From contig NC_056524.1 in NCBI RefSeq assembly GCF_019175285.1, forward strand, positions 96,155,688 through 96,219,687: a stretch of DNA of 64,000 nucleotides. The letters run 5' to 3'. Source of the DNA: Sceloporus undulatus (lineage: Eukaryota; Chordata; Lepidosauria; Squamata; Phrynosomatidae). Numbering within the stretch: the first letter of the stretch is position 1; every line of letters starts with the position of its first letter. The notes under the pieces are model-generated. The model was not told where the DNA came from and did no database searches. It saw nothing but the letters and a program-made list of their open reading frames with translations. Of this stretch, positions 1 to 12,054 are shown piece after piece. The translations under genes and the position numbers were made by a program.

Positions 1-467
1 TACAGTCCAAAATGAAGTAGTGGTTTGCAGCCACCTACCATGTTTATTTTCAAATAATGCCACTGGAAGCAATGTGTAAATAAAAATGGTTTGGTTCTGA
101 AGGCATCAGCAGGTTTGGTATCAACCACTGCAGTCTGAACCCTTATTGACATAGCTTACATTTGTTATTTTTAGCCCACAGTCCCAGAATTCTCTAGCAT
201 GCAGAGCATCCATTTGATCTACACATTCAGCTTTTAAGTATTCACATAGACACAGTTACATATGCAGCTGCTGCTACTTCCGAAGAGAGATCATCCAGAA
301 AGAATATAGTAAAGTAATTATAAATCAAGGTGAAATAATTGATACAATTATTGTGACCTCTTCTTTGTATTCATCTTTTTTCTTCATCTGTTCATTTTCT
401 AGATTGCAAATTTAAGCCTGGTACAATCCTGCAAACCTTCAAGAGTCAAGAAATCAGTCATACAAAA
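1..467 (+). other. P2RY8: P2RY8 upstream intron end and 5' UTR of the coding exon
   Basis: Positions 1-402 show no coding signal and read as intron sequence. A pyrimidine-rich tract (about 361-400) ends in AG at 401-402, a good splice acceptor. The exon would then start at 403 and give a 65-base 5' UTR before the ATG at 468. This fits the family pattern in which P2RY8 has non-coding 5' exons and one coding exon. The upstream exon and promoter lie outside the window. Confidence 0.55.
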
Positions 468-1541
468 ATGAATAAAAACATGAGCAACTTGGATAATGCA
501 ACACTGGACATGCTCAGAAACCCAGCCATTAGGATCACCTTGCCAATTGTGTACTCTGTGATAGCTGTTATCAGCATTCCTGGGAATATGTTCTCCCTCT
601 GGATTCTCTTCTTCCACACCAAGCCAAAAACAAGAACCGTCATCTTCATGATTAACCTGAGCATCACAGATCTTGCACTGGCCTCCTGTTTTCCCTTCCA
701 GATTATCTATCATATTAATGGGAACCACTGGCTTTATGGCAAGAACCTCTGTAGCTTTGTCACAGTGATGTTTTATGCAAACATGTATTCCTCTGTTGTT
801 ACGATGACCTGCATCAGTTTGGAGCGCTACTTAGGAGTAGTACACCCAATGGTGTCCCAAAAATGGACAAGGAAGAGATATGCAGTTGCCATTTGCTTTG
901 TTACTTGGCTTCTTGTGTTGCTAGCTCTGTGGCCTCTGATAGTGACTGACCTCACCTATGAAGTGGAAGAACTGAAAATTACAACTTGTTTTGATGTCCT
1001 GAAATGGAGCATGCTTCCCAACATTAAGGCATGGGCAGCTTTCCTCCTAATGCCATTTTTTTTCTTTTTCTTGATTCCATTCACAGTGACAGTAGTCTGC
1101 TACATTGGCATCATTTGCAAGCTCATCCAGGCTTCTCACAGCTATGGCAATGGACAAAAGACTAGGTCTATCTACTTGGCAGCAATTGTTCTCTTGGTAT
1201 TCATCATTTGTTTTGCTCCCAACAACTTTGTCCTGCTGGGACACATGCTCAGCCGTCTCAGGCACGAGGAGGGCTACTATCATATTTATAAACTCACTTT
1301 GTGCCTCAGTTGCCTCAACAACTGCATAGATCCATTCATTTACTACTTTGCGTCCAAAGAGTTTTATCAAAAGTTCAGACAACTGATAGGCCAGAAGGCA
1401 GTGCTAAGTGATACAACAGAAACCAGAAGGGAAAGTGTGTTTTCTGCCAGGGCAATGTCAACAAGATCAATGTCAAGTGGACACTCAGGCGGGATGGATG
1501 GGCTTAGACCATGTTTGCAAAGACATGAAAGTGTTTTTTAA
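468..1541 (+). CDS. P2RY8: P2Y receptor family member 8 (class A GPCR)
   Basis: Seven-transmembrane receptor of 357 residues (human protein 359), intact in one exon. In mammals P2RY8 couples to G-alpha-13, responds to S-geranylgeranyl-L-glutathione and confines B cells in germinal centres; that role is family knowledge, not shown here. Visible features: N-glycosylation site N10-A-T; GN at 39-40 in TM1; NLSITD at 63-68 in TM2; C95 and C174 as the extracellular disulphide pair; ERY at 119-121 in place of DRY; a run of five Phe in TM5; CFAPNNF in TM6; DPFIYY in TM7; and a C-terminal tail with the family ETRRESVFSAR and ending QRHESVF, as in the human tail. Met1 has A at -3. Met5 is a possible internal start, but Met1 is the first ATG after the acceptor. 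The gene precedes ASMTL on the same strand, as in mammals. Confidence 0.97.
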   Translation: MNKNMSNLDNATLDMLRNPAIRITLPIVYSVIAVISIPGNMFSLWILFFHTKPKTRTVIFMINLSITDLALASCFPFQIIYHINGNHWLYGKNLCSFVTVMFYANMYSSVVTMTCISLERYLGVVHPMVSQKWTRKRYAVAICFVTWLLVLLALWPLIVTDLTYEVEELKITTCFDVLKWSMLPNIKAWAAFLLMPFFFFFLIPFTVTVVCYIGIICKLIQASHSYGNGQKTRSIYLAAIVLLVFIICFAPNNFVLLGHMLSRLRHEEGYYHIYKLTLCLSCLNNCIDPFIYYFASKEFYQKFRQLIGQKAVLSDTTETRRESVFSARAMSTRSMSSGHSGGMDGLRPCLQRHESVF

Positions 1542-2700
1542 CCCACACGTTCTTATGAAATTATGGTTTTTGTTTTGTTTTGTTTTGTCTCTCTCTCTCT
1601 CCATGGAATGAATGATCACCAACAACAAGGGTTATAGGAGAGTAGCAATATCTTAAAACAACACACTTACATGTTACTCCTCCTCCCAATGGCATCTGAA
1701 TGCCTAATTTTCTCCCAGCCTCTCAAAACATGCTCAAACCCATATGAAGTAACAAGAGCCATATCATAAACTTCCTAGCTTTCAGCAGCACTCAGTGATG
1801 TAGTGCTGGGATAGAGAATCCACCCCTTACTGCATATTATATGAGATGGATCAAGACTTAAATCACTTAAATCAGTGTGTCTTAAATTAGCGTAACTAAC
1901 AAGTCTCATTGATTTCATTTGCTTTTCTCTAAATATGACTAAATCTGGATCTAAACCAGAGCTGAAGAGCTGGAGGAGAACTGAATTTAGCATTTATCTC
2001 TTTGTTGGCTGCTCAGATCATACAGTCATGTAAATCATCATCTGAAGGAATCATAATTTTGAGGCGTTTGTTCATTTGCTTTTAAAAATATATTATCCAT
2101 TTCTTCTCTCTTTTCCCATACATAGCACTCACGTTAGTGAGCTGCCTTTCATTTCTCTTCATGCCAACATGTGGCTATGTCAATTGTGACAAGGATAACA
2201 AGCTGTGGTCTTCTAAATGTTGTCAGACTGTACCTCCCATCATCCTGCTATGCCTATGCTAGTTAGAACTGATGGAATTTGTTGTGCACACATTAGGGAT
2301 GAACAAAAAATTAACATGTTTTGTGAGCATCAACAAACCCTGATAAGAAGAATCCTGGATTGACAAAAGTCTTTGCAGTTTAGGACTAGTTCTGTGCAAA
2401 ATTGGCACCTGATGGTTTTGTGCATAAAGCATTTTCTCTGCAGGAAAACCAGCATTTTCTGTGCACAAAATCATTTCATACACAGAAATATTATTCCCTG
2501 TGCTATATCTTTTGCATAACCCTAGTTTATCTTTGGATGTATGCAAGAGATTAGATTTTCATGTGTTTTTATTTCTATATTACTAAGAATTTAAATTAAG
2601 ATATTATATTTTCATATTAAACATATCACTGATGACTTTGTCTAGATCTGTAAAAAGGAGTTATTGTTTTGGAGATCTTATTTTCAGAAATAAACCTGGG
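1542..2700 (+). other. P2RY8: P2RY8 3' UTR with candidate poly(A) signals
   Basis: No coding potential. Possible poly(A) hexamers are ATTAAA at 2616-2621 and AATAAA at 2689-2694. Either would give a 3' UTR of about 1.1 kb. A short CT repeat lies near 1588-1602. The true 3' end cannot be fixed from the sequence alone. Confidence 0.4.
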
Positions 2701-3574
2701 AAAGTGAGTAATTATTTCTAAAGCTACTTTATAAGGCATTCAAAGTGGTAGCAACCTTAATTTAAGCACCATATGAATATAGCTTAGAAGCTAGGCATAT
2801 AAGGACATAAGCCCTTATTACACTTCTCCTTCATATCACATTAATGTGCTCCAGCCATTTGTGATAGAGGTAATGAATTGTACTGCACCTTGCTTCTTTC
2901 CTGCAGTAATCTCAACATAGACTTATTTTCTGCATTACCCATGTCATAGCCTCCTCCCCATCCCGCCCCCAGTTTCACGATTGGTCCCATTTTTTACTTA
3001 TTTGTTTAGCCATCATGACAGAAAGATGTCATGCTAATGCCTCGTTCTACGCAAGACCTTTTCTCATGAGAGGTTGAACAGGAGAGGAAGGTGCCACATT
3101 GTCTCCACCATTTTTTTTCCATCTTGTGTAGAAGAAACGTCTTATTTGAACTTGCAAAGTGGGATGTACTTTGGCATTTGAGCCATTTCCTTGCCACCTT
3201 GGCATCATAACATTTTTGCATCGTGGCACTAAACAGTAGGATGCTGTAGGGTGCTTGATCTTCTCAGACCAAGCACTGGCAGTAGTCTGTGGATTTCCTG
3301 TACAAAACCCTTGGGAAATTATGAGGAAGGAAATAACAGGCCACATGCCAAACCTACCCACAGCCTACCCTGTAATGGAGTTTTCATGGAAGGAAGGAGA
3401 ATCGGAGTTCTACAGCAAAAAACAAACAAACAAACAAAACCTGTTTGGTGGCCCAAAAGGTGTTAATTGACAGATTATTTCCAACATGCAAAAATGCACA
3501 TTTGTGATGGTGCTACAACAGGACAATGGCAGGACACCAATGATGTCATGCAGTAGGGCATGATCGCTGGCTGT
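2701..3574. other. Intergenic, no gene seen
   Basis: No gene-like signal. Short open frames here lack any recognisable motif. A CAAA-rich simple stretch lies at about 3418-3440. Confidence 0.5.
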
Positions 3575-3950
3575 GTTGCTGCATCACTATGGTGATTATC
3601 ACACGGAGCCTTACTATCCCTGAAACATGGCTAAATCATCCATAAAGCTTGTGGGTGTGATAGCCAATCATGCTTGTCTTCCGTGATTTAATCATTATTG
3701 AAGCGTCCCGCTTTTCTTCCGTTATCAAAGCATTCGCTCTCCAATAACGGAAGTTCCCGTTGTTGAAAAATGGCGGCTCCATGAACGCTTTGTTGACGGG
3801 AGAGGAGCAGGATGCCTCGATGATGGTTAAATGATGGGAGGCAAGCATGATTGGCTATCACACTCCTGCACTTTACAGACGATTTAGCCATGTTTCAGGG
3901 ATGGTAAGGTTCCGTATGATAATCCCTTATGTTACCATAGTGCCATGGCA
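3575..3950. mobile_element. Palindromic MITE with long inverted ends
   Basis: The ends are inverted copies of each other. The core CCCTGAAACATGGCTAAATC near 3619 is matched exactly in reverse complement at about 3883-3902. Similarity continues outward over roughly 50-70 bases per side (GATTATCACACGG against GATTATCATACGG). There is no coding capacity, so this is a non-autonomous DNA transposon; superfamily not decided. Confidence 0.75.
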
Positions 3951-4273
3951 CGAGAAGGCCCTAAGCACTTGGGATCCTCTGTGTGGATGGAGAAATCTGT
4001 TTTACTTTTATTTAACTTTCTCATGAAAAAAAGTTTCAGTTTGTCAAATGCATAGTATTGTCTTATTTGACAATTTTTCAAAATTCCTGCAAAAATGAAT
4101 CTATTCCATTTGTACATCTACAACCCAGTGTTTTGACATCTGTGTCCTTTGGTTCACATAACACTGCAGTGCTGACTGTTACTGAAAAATAAACAATTTC
4201 TTCTGTATTTTGACCGTTGAATTAAATACATGTATCTGCATATATTTTAAAAATACACACATCATTTACAAGT

Positions 4274-4505
4274 ACAATGGACCCTTGTTATCCACTGGAG
4301 TTTGGTTCCAGGATCCCCCATGGATAACAAAATCCGTGGATGCTCAAGTCCCATTAAATATAATGGCATACCAAAATCGTGTACATTATATAAAATGGCA
4401 AAATGGAGGTTTGCCATTTGGAATTTATATTTTATAAAATATTTTCAAACCGTGGATGCTTGAATCTGTGGATAAAAAAATCCATGGATAAGGAGGACCA
4501 ACTGC
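4274..4505. mobile_element. Tigger/pogo-like non-autonomous element, copy 1
   Basis: About 230 bp. It begins with an imperfect CAGTGGGCCC-type end and finishes with the inverted GGAGGACCAACTG-type end. The interior carries the motifs GGTTTGGTTCCAGG, TGGATGCTCAAGTCC and GTGGATGCTTGAATC, which recur in copies at 24125, 26352 and 62508. Ends and TA-type flanks resemble mammalian Tigger-derived MITEs. No transposase reading frame. Confidence 0.75.
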
Positions 4506-5504
4506 AGTGAGATGTTCAGGGCTGCCTTTAGTATTAGAAAGAGAACTGTGTTGCTTATGTAGGAGATGCTGGATTTTGAGTGTTGGGATGAAGAGAGAGG
4601 TTGTTGTCACCTTCCTAGTCCTGCTGCTGATAGAAAAACCTGGTATATCTAGACAAGAGCTCACCTGTCCCCTAAAGAGAGCTTCAGAACTAATACTAAG
4701 TAATAGACATCTTCCTTGCAGTACCTGGATTGTCTTGTAGCAAGATGTTTATTGAACAGATAATGTTTTATTTGCTTTGAGTGTTAATCAGATAGTTACT
4801 TGGTTTCTCAGCTGACATAGTGAATACTAAATTGCAGCCTGCAAATCATGTAGTAACCTCATTTGCTCTACCTCATTTTCTTCCTGTCTTTGGATACTGG
4901 CTTGTGTAAAAATTATCATCTGCCTCCAGAACCACAGCATCTTTTCTATTCAATTGGAGCCCTTCCTTGTGGTCAGTGCCAGAAAAATGTTTGTGATAAT
5001 AATAAGAGCTGTCTCTTGGTAGGTGAATGATTCTATTCCTACTTTTCTAAGTCATTATCACATCATTTGGTCCTTCCATACCCCATCATTCTCCATTGCT
5101 TGGGGAGTTGGCTCATCCTATTTCATAAGCACTTGTACCTTAGTATTCCACCCCTCCCACTCTTCCTCTGCTACAAATCCTTTTCTTAGTAGCCATGTTA
5201 TTTAAGGAAAAAATTGTGCCTGTGAAATCAGTAGCACCCATTGTACCAGACCTCCATTGTTGCTCAGTCCTCCTTGCTGTAGCAAGACTGCATTATTAAG
5301 AGTTCTGTTGGTGTAATTGCTTTTAAAGGGAATCAAAAGTATAGTTTACTTTCTCCTCTTCCATGGTAACTTTTGAATCTCCTGATGTATATAAATTGTG
5401 TTATACCTGAGTAATTGAACATGTTCATGTGCACATACATACAAGCATGAAATCAGTGTGTTAGTTTCACTGAAGTTGCAGGTCTCAAACTGGGTTTCCA
5501 CTTA

Positions 5505-5905
5505 AAGATTTTATACAGCATACTCTACAATAAATTGACCTCATGTATAAATGGAGGGCAGGTTTGGAGGCCAAAATTATGGATTTTGATTTGACCTGTG
5601 GATAAATCAAGGTTAAAACGTAGGAGCATGTAGCAAAGGATCTATAGGATGAAGAAAAGGAAAACACTGCAAAAGAATATACAAAATTCCAGCAGGCATA
5701 ACTCCTGGTGATCACACTAAAGGCTGGATACATTAGAGAGCAGAGCAGAGTGCTTCCAGGACATCTTACATTCTTGCCTTTCACCTGGGTGTGATTCCTT
5801 TTTCATAAAAGTTAAAGTATGGTACTTACATTGACCCAGAGATTTTTGCAGTCAATTTTTTGACTAAAATTTCTAGACTTATACATAAATATATACAGTA
5901 ACACT
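5505..5905. mobile_element. Possible decayed DNA transposon
   Basis: One end (about 5510-5600) carries a run resembling a common squamate repeat with the phrases GGGCAGGTTTGGAGGCCAAAA and GACCTGTGGATAAATCAAGG. An AT-rich tail near 5873-5905 is roughly an inverted match to the first end. Boundaries are approximate and no coding capacity remains. Confidence 0.4.
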
Positions 5906-7576
5906 CCTAGAATAGTTCTCTCACATACAGCCCTAGTTTTGAAACTGCTCCAGGAGTCCAACTACCTCAATCCTACCTGGGCCTCTAGGTATATTAAGCA
6001 TGTTTTATTTTTTTAATGAGTCTACGGTTTTTGCATGGGCACTACTTTTACAAATTTCAGACATGACACAATAACTGTGTTCTTCATGAAGGAGTATTGG
6101 AGGTTTTTTTCCCCCCTGCTTCCAGGCTATCAAAACACATATTGTTGAATACCTGTTTCCACTTCCTTTACATTGTCTTTCACCCATATTTCTTCTTCTT
6201 TTTGGATAAAACTCTGAATGTGTGTTGTTTTACTGTACCTCCTGCTGGGGTGCACTGTAAAAGTGATATCTAGCGAAGACCTGCAACAGGTCAAGGTCTG
6301 TATTCATGTCATGTGGCCCTGGGTAAATAAATCTGACTTAGAGAGACTGGAGAGAAAACACACAACCTTTATCCTGAGTGGTTTTGAGGAGGTAAACGGT
6401 ACATTGTCACCAGACAGGAAGAAACGGCTGATGAATGGCTGTACTCTCTTGACCTACATCTTGGAGGTACTGAAATGAACAGTGCGGTTAAACTATGCCA
6501 AGACAGTGCTTGAGAACAAAATGAAACATTTCTCCTGTTCGAAAAATTCACTGCCTGAACCTGATTGCTAGGTCACTATCAACAAAACCAGAGACACAAT
6601 AAAAGCAATATTTATACCCCGCTTGGACAACTTTGTTTCACCAAGTCATTTCACTTATTCTTCATCATGCTTAGTTGGGGTTCAGCTCCCTTGAGTAAAA
6701 TGGGACTGATTTCTTCTTAGACATCCACAGGACTACAGTATTACTCTCTGATTATCCCCATCCTTAGCATATACATCTTTTAAACTTTGGGATCTGCTTC
6801 TGAATACAGAATACTCAGGCTGATGGTGGTAAAAGACATTTTATCTTAAAAAGAAAAAATAAAGGTGTTTTCCCTTAGTAATTCAGGTTTATTCATGGGA
6901 TTGAATAGAACCGCACACTGGACTTAATATTTTATCAAACAGGCTTCAAACAGTGCCCTATCTTTGCTGTACATCACAAATAAAGTGAGCCTTTGGGAAA
7001 TGCTTTGCTTACTTTGTAAATGTGCATTTTTCTAACATATCTGGAGAAATGGAGAAATTAGTACTGACAGATGCCTGGTCATGTCTGGACATGTTTCCTG
7101 CTAAAGGCTGGTGAAAAAGTAGAGGGTGGGGTTTCATTTGTCGTCACATATGTCCAGACACAGAATCAGAGTGTTGACATTTTCCTTTTTTAAATACAAC
7201 TCCCAATATCCGAGGATTCTGGGAGTTATGACGCAAAAACATAACTTGACCAAGGTCACTAATGAGCACATAATGAAGGGACACAATCCCTCAGCACACA
7301 CATCATTATAGCACACAAGATGATTATAGCACGCTAGATGATTCTACAATATCATCATTCTGTCAGCTCCAGGGTGATCCCAGATATTTTTTGGGTTTCC
7401 AGAGCTACCAGTCAAAAGGCATTGTAGAAACATTCCATGTTTCTTTCCTTAATCTGTTTTTCCTCCCTTACAAGAACCACTGCTCCTGAAAATCCAGCTG
7501 GGTTACCAACTGATGATGATGTTTTGATTGCCCCATTGCAATTTCATAAATGGAGAAGGATGGTAACAAAATAAAA
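5906..7576. other. Intergenic, no gene seen
   Basis: AT-rich sequence. A 3'-tail-like LINE scrap is possible at about 6605-6635. A TCCTCGGATATTGGGAG-type MITE fragment lies near 7200. No coding signal. Confidence 0.45.
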
Positions 7577-7822
7577 ACTTTGGGCCTGAATGGACAAGCC
7601 AAAATAAAGCTGCTTCGGGTCACTTTGGAGGTATGCTGTTTAAATGACACACATATCTTAAGAGGCCAGAAGCTGCGCCAAAACTGTGCTCTAGCCCTTA
7701 GGATTGGAGCGTGGCTTTGGCGCAGCTTTTTGCCTCTTAGAATGCATGCATCATTTAAACAGCATACCTCCAAAGTGACCCGAAGCAGGTTTATTTTGGC
7801 CTGTCTGTTCAGGCCCTTTAGT
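7577..7822. mobile_element. Fold-back hairpin MITE, copy 1
   Basis: About 246 bp, almost a perfect palindrome centred near 7700. The left arm runs from GGGCCTGAA through GGCCAAAATAAAGCTGCTTC and AAGAGGCCAGAAGCTGCGCC. The right arm is its reverse complement and ends GTTCAGGCCC. Copies of the same family lie at about 22505-22685 and 58270-58511. It has no coding capacity, and a transcript would fold into one long hairpin. Confidence 0.85.
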
Positions 7823-7862
7823 CTGTAACTGCTTCCTTTTGAGGAGCTCAGCCAGCAACACT

Positions 7863-8071
7863 GCAGATTTTCACACAGTGCTTACTGTGGGTTAAATTCC
7901 TGTTAATAGGAAATGGCTGCTCTGTGAACGATTCAAGGATGGTAGAGGTGAGGGGACACTTCAGTCACGTTTCAGAAGCATGACCAGCTTTCACACCCTT
8001 GCACTTCAGGGATGTTTTACCAGCACCTTACTGGTGCTTAACCCACGGTAAACACCAATGTGAAAATCTTC
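7863..8071. mobile_element. Palindrome-ended MITE
   Basis: Terminal inverted repeats of about 33 bases: the left end has GATTTTCACACAGTG and CTGTGGGTTAA, and the right end has TTAACCCACGGTAAAC and GTGAAAATC. About 200 bp with no coding content. A 17-G run follows at 8116-8132. Confidence 0.65.
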
Positions 8072-8263
8072 ACTGTCTCTCCCTAAGCAATCTGACAGAG
8101 GAGATTATCAGACATGGGGGGGGGGGGGGGGGAGAAAAAGCCATAATCCTGGCTAAATCACATGATTGTGCAGCAGATTTTCAGACAACATTGCGCTCAT
8201 CCAGGACTTATCCCGGGATGCTCCAGCAACAAACCATTCATGAGGAAATCTTATGAATGACTT

Positions 8264-8332
8264 CTCAATAGTGCAAATGAAGCGTGATTACAAGAGTGTG
8301 AAAGGTAAACACACTTCATTCACACTATTGAG
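8264..8332. repeat. Inverted repeat (hairpin) in a MITE remnant
   Basis: The arm CTCAATAGTGCAAATGAAGC at 8264-8283 is matched in inverted form by sequence at about 8310-8332 ending CACACTATTGAG, with a loop of about 25 bases. It is probably the heart of a decayed MITE extending between about 8135 and 8400. Confidence 0.5.
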
Positions 8333-8887
8333 GTAGCAACAAGGGATACTCAGAATGTACTGTGGTGGAGGCAATCCATTCACTTTTCCGGGATCAGTTT
8401 GCAGTGGATTTCAGTCTTCTTTTGAGCTATGGGGAACAATTTTGTTTACACTGGATTAAAACAATGTGGTGAAGTAATACATTTTATTGTGTTGTCTTTT
8501 ATTCTGTGCGAGACAGAAACATGATTTCAAGACATGCACTGTAGTGCTGAAATGGCTCATGTGCAAAATGATCAATTCCAATGTACCAACTATTCATTCC
8601 TGGATGAGTGAGAAATGCGATCGTGATATTATATCATAATGTCGCAATAATAGTGCGATTACATGACTGTGCAAAAATACTGAGTTACTGCTGCATTAGC
8701 TTTCATACTGTGATTATTGCTGAATTAGCCCTTGTGTGATAATCTCCAAAAAGATTCCAGAGTTTAGGAATAATTTCACTAAAATCTATTTTGTCACCTA
8801 TATTCACTCATTTTTTCAACAGCAAACTTAAAATGCATTGTTTTGATTATTAAAATGGAAAGCACTGTTATTTTAACATTTTTCTAT

Positions 8888-9232
8888 GGAGTTTATCGCA
8901 CAGGCCCCTTGAACGGGCCTTGTGCGTTACACAAGGGGCCGGGATGGGGCCAGAACGAGTGGGGAACACATTTTACCACACACAAAAATCCCCATTCCGT
9001 TCCGTTCCCTTCCGTTCTGCTCCCCATCTGTCCCACAGGAGGCAATTTTGAGAACTGTTCAGTTCGTAACCATTCTCAAAAATTGCCTCCTGTGGGATGG
9101 ATGGGGAATGGAAGGGAACGGAATGGAATGGGGACTTTTGTGTGCAGTAAAATGCACCCCCCCCCACTTGTTCCACACTCATTCCCAGCCCCTTTCATTC
9201 CATTCCCAATCCATTCTGGTGCGATAAACTCC
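8888..9232. mobile_element. Foldback MITE with GGAGTTTATCGCAC ends
   Basis: Exact 14-base terminal inverted repeats at 8888-8901 and 9219-9232. The inner arms are also inverted copies: ACAAAAATCCCCATTCCG on the left against GGGACTTTTGTGTG on the right, and AATTTTGAGAAC against TTCTCAAAAATT. Both flanks show TAT. About 345 bp, GC-rich compared with its surroundings. The long open frames across it come from this base composition and are not genes. Confidence 0.8.
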
Positions 9233-9424
9233 TATGTGTTGTGGAGGCGTTCATTCTGACATTTCAAAGTTTAATGATTTAATAAGCTATTAATATGTTA
9301 ACTAATTAATTAAATAATTCATGCTTCAGGGGGACTGCTAACTAAATTCTCTGATTGTAATTTAACACTGATGTGTTGGTGCTGACGTTGATCTTTACAA
9401 CAGCTGTTTGAATCTCGTTAAATT

Positions 9425-9515
9425 AGAGAACAACATACAAATTGTTATATACCACTATGATCTTTGGAATAGCGGTATATAAATAAAACAAATTATAATT
9501 AAATTAAATGGAAGT
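9425..9515. repeat. Retroelement 3'-tail fragment
   Basis: Contains TATATACCACTATGATCTTTGGAATAGCGGTATATAAATAAAAC. The inverse form of the same unit (ATATACCGCTATTCCAAAGACCATAGCGG) recurs at 58560-58592, so this is a dispersed family end. Confidence 0.5.
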
Positions 9516-9849
9516 AGGGGGAGACAGCACAACACAGAACTCACACAGCTTAGGAGAGTATGTGGACTTTCAGCAACATGGATTCAAAAACATGAGGAGG
9601 AAATCTTTTGCATGTCTGATGCAACACACGCTCACACATAGGATGTGAGTCATGTCACAGCAGAGCCAAACCAGATGTTTAGCTGCTTGTGGTGAAGGAC
9701 AGATTGCTACCTCCTCTCTACTCCATATACAGAAGCTCACTAGATTTGCAGTAGAGTCTCACTTCAACAAGGGCTTGTTCCTATGATGTTATCTGGACAT
9801 GTCCTTTCTCCACCCTCAAGCAGTAGGGCAACCATCTCTACTGGTTGAC

Positions 9850-10783
9850 AGTAGGAATTCAGATTGCACTGCACACATGCCAAAATAAACTTTTATACTA
9901 TAAGGCAGTGGTGGCCTACACCAATCTCAGCCCAACAGTCCGCAGCTTGGGGGTACTCCTGGATTCGTCGCTTCAACTGTCTTCTCAGATTTATGCGACA
10001 GCCAGGAGTGCCTGGCTGATATGCCAGTTGCGCCCCTACCTGGAGCAGCGGGACCTAGAAACGGCTGTACATGCTCTAGTAACCTCTTGTCTTGATTTCT
10101 GCAATGCGCTCTACATGGGGCAACCTTTGTGCGATGTGCAGAAGCTCCAATTGATACAAAATATGGCAGCCAGACTGGTTGCTGGAAAATCCAAGTTTGA
10201 CCATATGACACCTATTTTAAAGTCACTACATTGGCTGCCTATTAGCTTCTGGGCACAGTACATGGTGTTGGTTATCACCTATAAAGCCCTACATGGCCTG
10301 TGTCCAGTCTACTTGAAGGAACGCCTCCTCCCATACAATCCTTCCCGTACACTCCAATCCTCCGGGAAAAACTTCTTACAATCTAGAAAGACCAGACTGA
10401 CGATGACCTCCTGGAGGTCCTTCTCTGTCACTGCTCCAAAAAACTTGGAATAACCTGCCAGAAGAGATTCGCCAATTATCCTCACTCGAGGCTTTTAAAA
10501 AGGCGACGAAAACTTTTCTCTTCCGGCAGTCCTTCTCCGACTGATTATGTCCAGAACCATTTGAATCCTCCTGTTTTTATTTTTTTCTTATTTGGAGTTT
10601 GTTTTTTTAATTTTGATGTATTGTTATGTACTTTTAAACCATCTTTTACTGTTTAATTTATAGCTGGGAGGGAGGGTTGGGTCGGGGTCTTGTGGGGCTT
10701 GTTGTTTTTATTGTTGTATATTGCATTAACTTTGCTGTGACCTGCCTCGATCCTCAAAGCAGAAGAGGCGGGATATAAATAAA

Positions 10784-10822
<39 letters not shown>
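9850..10822 (+). mobile_element. L2/CR1-clade LINE, 5'-truncated, with 3' UTR and ATT tail
   Basis: Positions about 9905-10450 encode the C-terminal part of a non-LTR reverse transcriptase. Recognisable phrases are LGVLLDSSLQL, LVTSCLDFCNALYMG, LQLIQNMAARLVAG and LKSLHWLPISFWAQYMVLVI. An AT-rich 3' UTR ends in GGCGGGATATAAATAAA, followed by (ATT)n at 10787-10821. The 5' two-thirds of the element is missing. Copies of the same family lie at 57175-57960 (minus) and 63395-64000 (plus). Confidence 0.85.
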
Positions 10823-10824
<2 letters not shown>

Positions 10825-11496
10825 AGGGCATAGCTGGTTGCCTTGAACCCTGAAAGCTATTCAGATCTGTTCAAAGTGCCTTACTGGATATTTACCTGAA
10901 ACAGCACCAGCCTTAATAGCTCTGAATGCCCTCACGTCAATGGCACTGAGTACTAGGAGAAAGCTAATCTCATACATTTGCCATAGGCAAAGTGAACACT
11001 TGTTCCAAACCAGGAGTCTTACCCTCTTGGGACTGCACTATATGCAGCATGTTCAGGGTGGATTGTTACATATCTGCTGAGAAAGCTGCCAAACTCTTCA
11101 TAAAGGCACAGCGTTCATTTCATCACTTATATGTGAGCTGTGGTCATGCTTTCCTCAGAGCCTTCCTCTCCATGGAAGATTTCTCAGCACTATATCAGTG
11201 CTTCATCAGCTCCCTAACAATGCTGTCAAAAACATCTACTTTCCTGTGGCTCTCTCTAAGCTGTTGTTGAGTTTTCTTTCCCCCATAAAAGCAATTACAT
11301 CTTTTGTCTTTTCCTGGCTCAATAAGACATCTCTCTCTCTTTTCCCCAGCTCAGAACGGACACCTGCTATTCATCAAGCTTGGGTACAAAATAAAAGTTA
11401 AAGACAAACTGAAGGCAAGAGAAGACATGTGGGTCTGAATTATGAATATATGCATACGTACACATTCAAACCTTCACATATAACTGAAATACAAAA

Positions 11497-11536
<40 letters not shown>

Positions 11537-11887
11537 AGGCTTTGACTCTTCTTGATGGGAACAATCAGATGATTCACTTGTGACCCAACCCAGGCAGTCC
11601 ACCTCCTGACATGCCCCTCAGCCCTCTCATCTTTGGGATGAATACCATGTGCTAGGATTGACATCAGTGTACAGTTATATACAGGATAGGTGGTACAGTT
11701 ATATACAGGATCACAAGACTACAAGAGCAAGCCTGAAAAAGAACAGTTTTAAGACTGGATAACTGAATTAGACTGGCCTCTAGTGGTCAGTTAACACATA
11801 AATGGTTAACATTTAGAAGGCAATACTAGATCTCATATTCATAGCAAGAGCATTTATGTTTCTATACAGCTTTATAGTGAACTAAGC
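10823..11887. other. Intergenic, microsatellite only
   Basis: No gene seen. A (GAAA)n microsatellite lies at about 11494-11538. A 22-base unit ending TACAGTTATATACAGGAT is repeated in tandem at about 11671-11711. Frames in this stretch have no recognisable motif. Confidence 0.5.
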
Positions 11888-12054
11888 CAGGGACGTAGCT
11901 AGGATTTTAGGAAAGGGGGGGAGGGGTCCAGACTAATTGCCACCATTATAATGGGGCTTGAGTGCGGCGACGCAGCAGCACACACCATTCATTTTTCTAA
12001 TGGAAGAGGGGGGTCCGGACTGCAAGAACTCCCCCCCCCTTGGCTACGTCCCTG
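11888..12054. mobile_element. hAT-like MITE with target-site duplication
   Basis: 167 bp with inverted ends CAGGGACGTAGC at 11888-11899 and GCTACGTCCCTG at 12043-12054. It is flanked by the direct repeat ACTAAGC at 11881-11887 and 12055-12061. End sequence and duplication size suit a hAT-type MITE. Confidence 0.85.

Noticed and set aside
8843-9259. Long open frames (138, 101 and 69 residues) on both strands
   Set aside because: They lie entirely in a foldback MITE; the inverted arms give open frames on both strands, with no domain and no homologous product.
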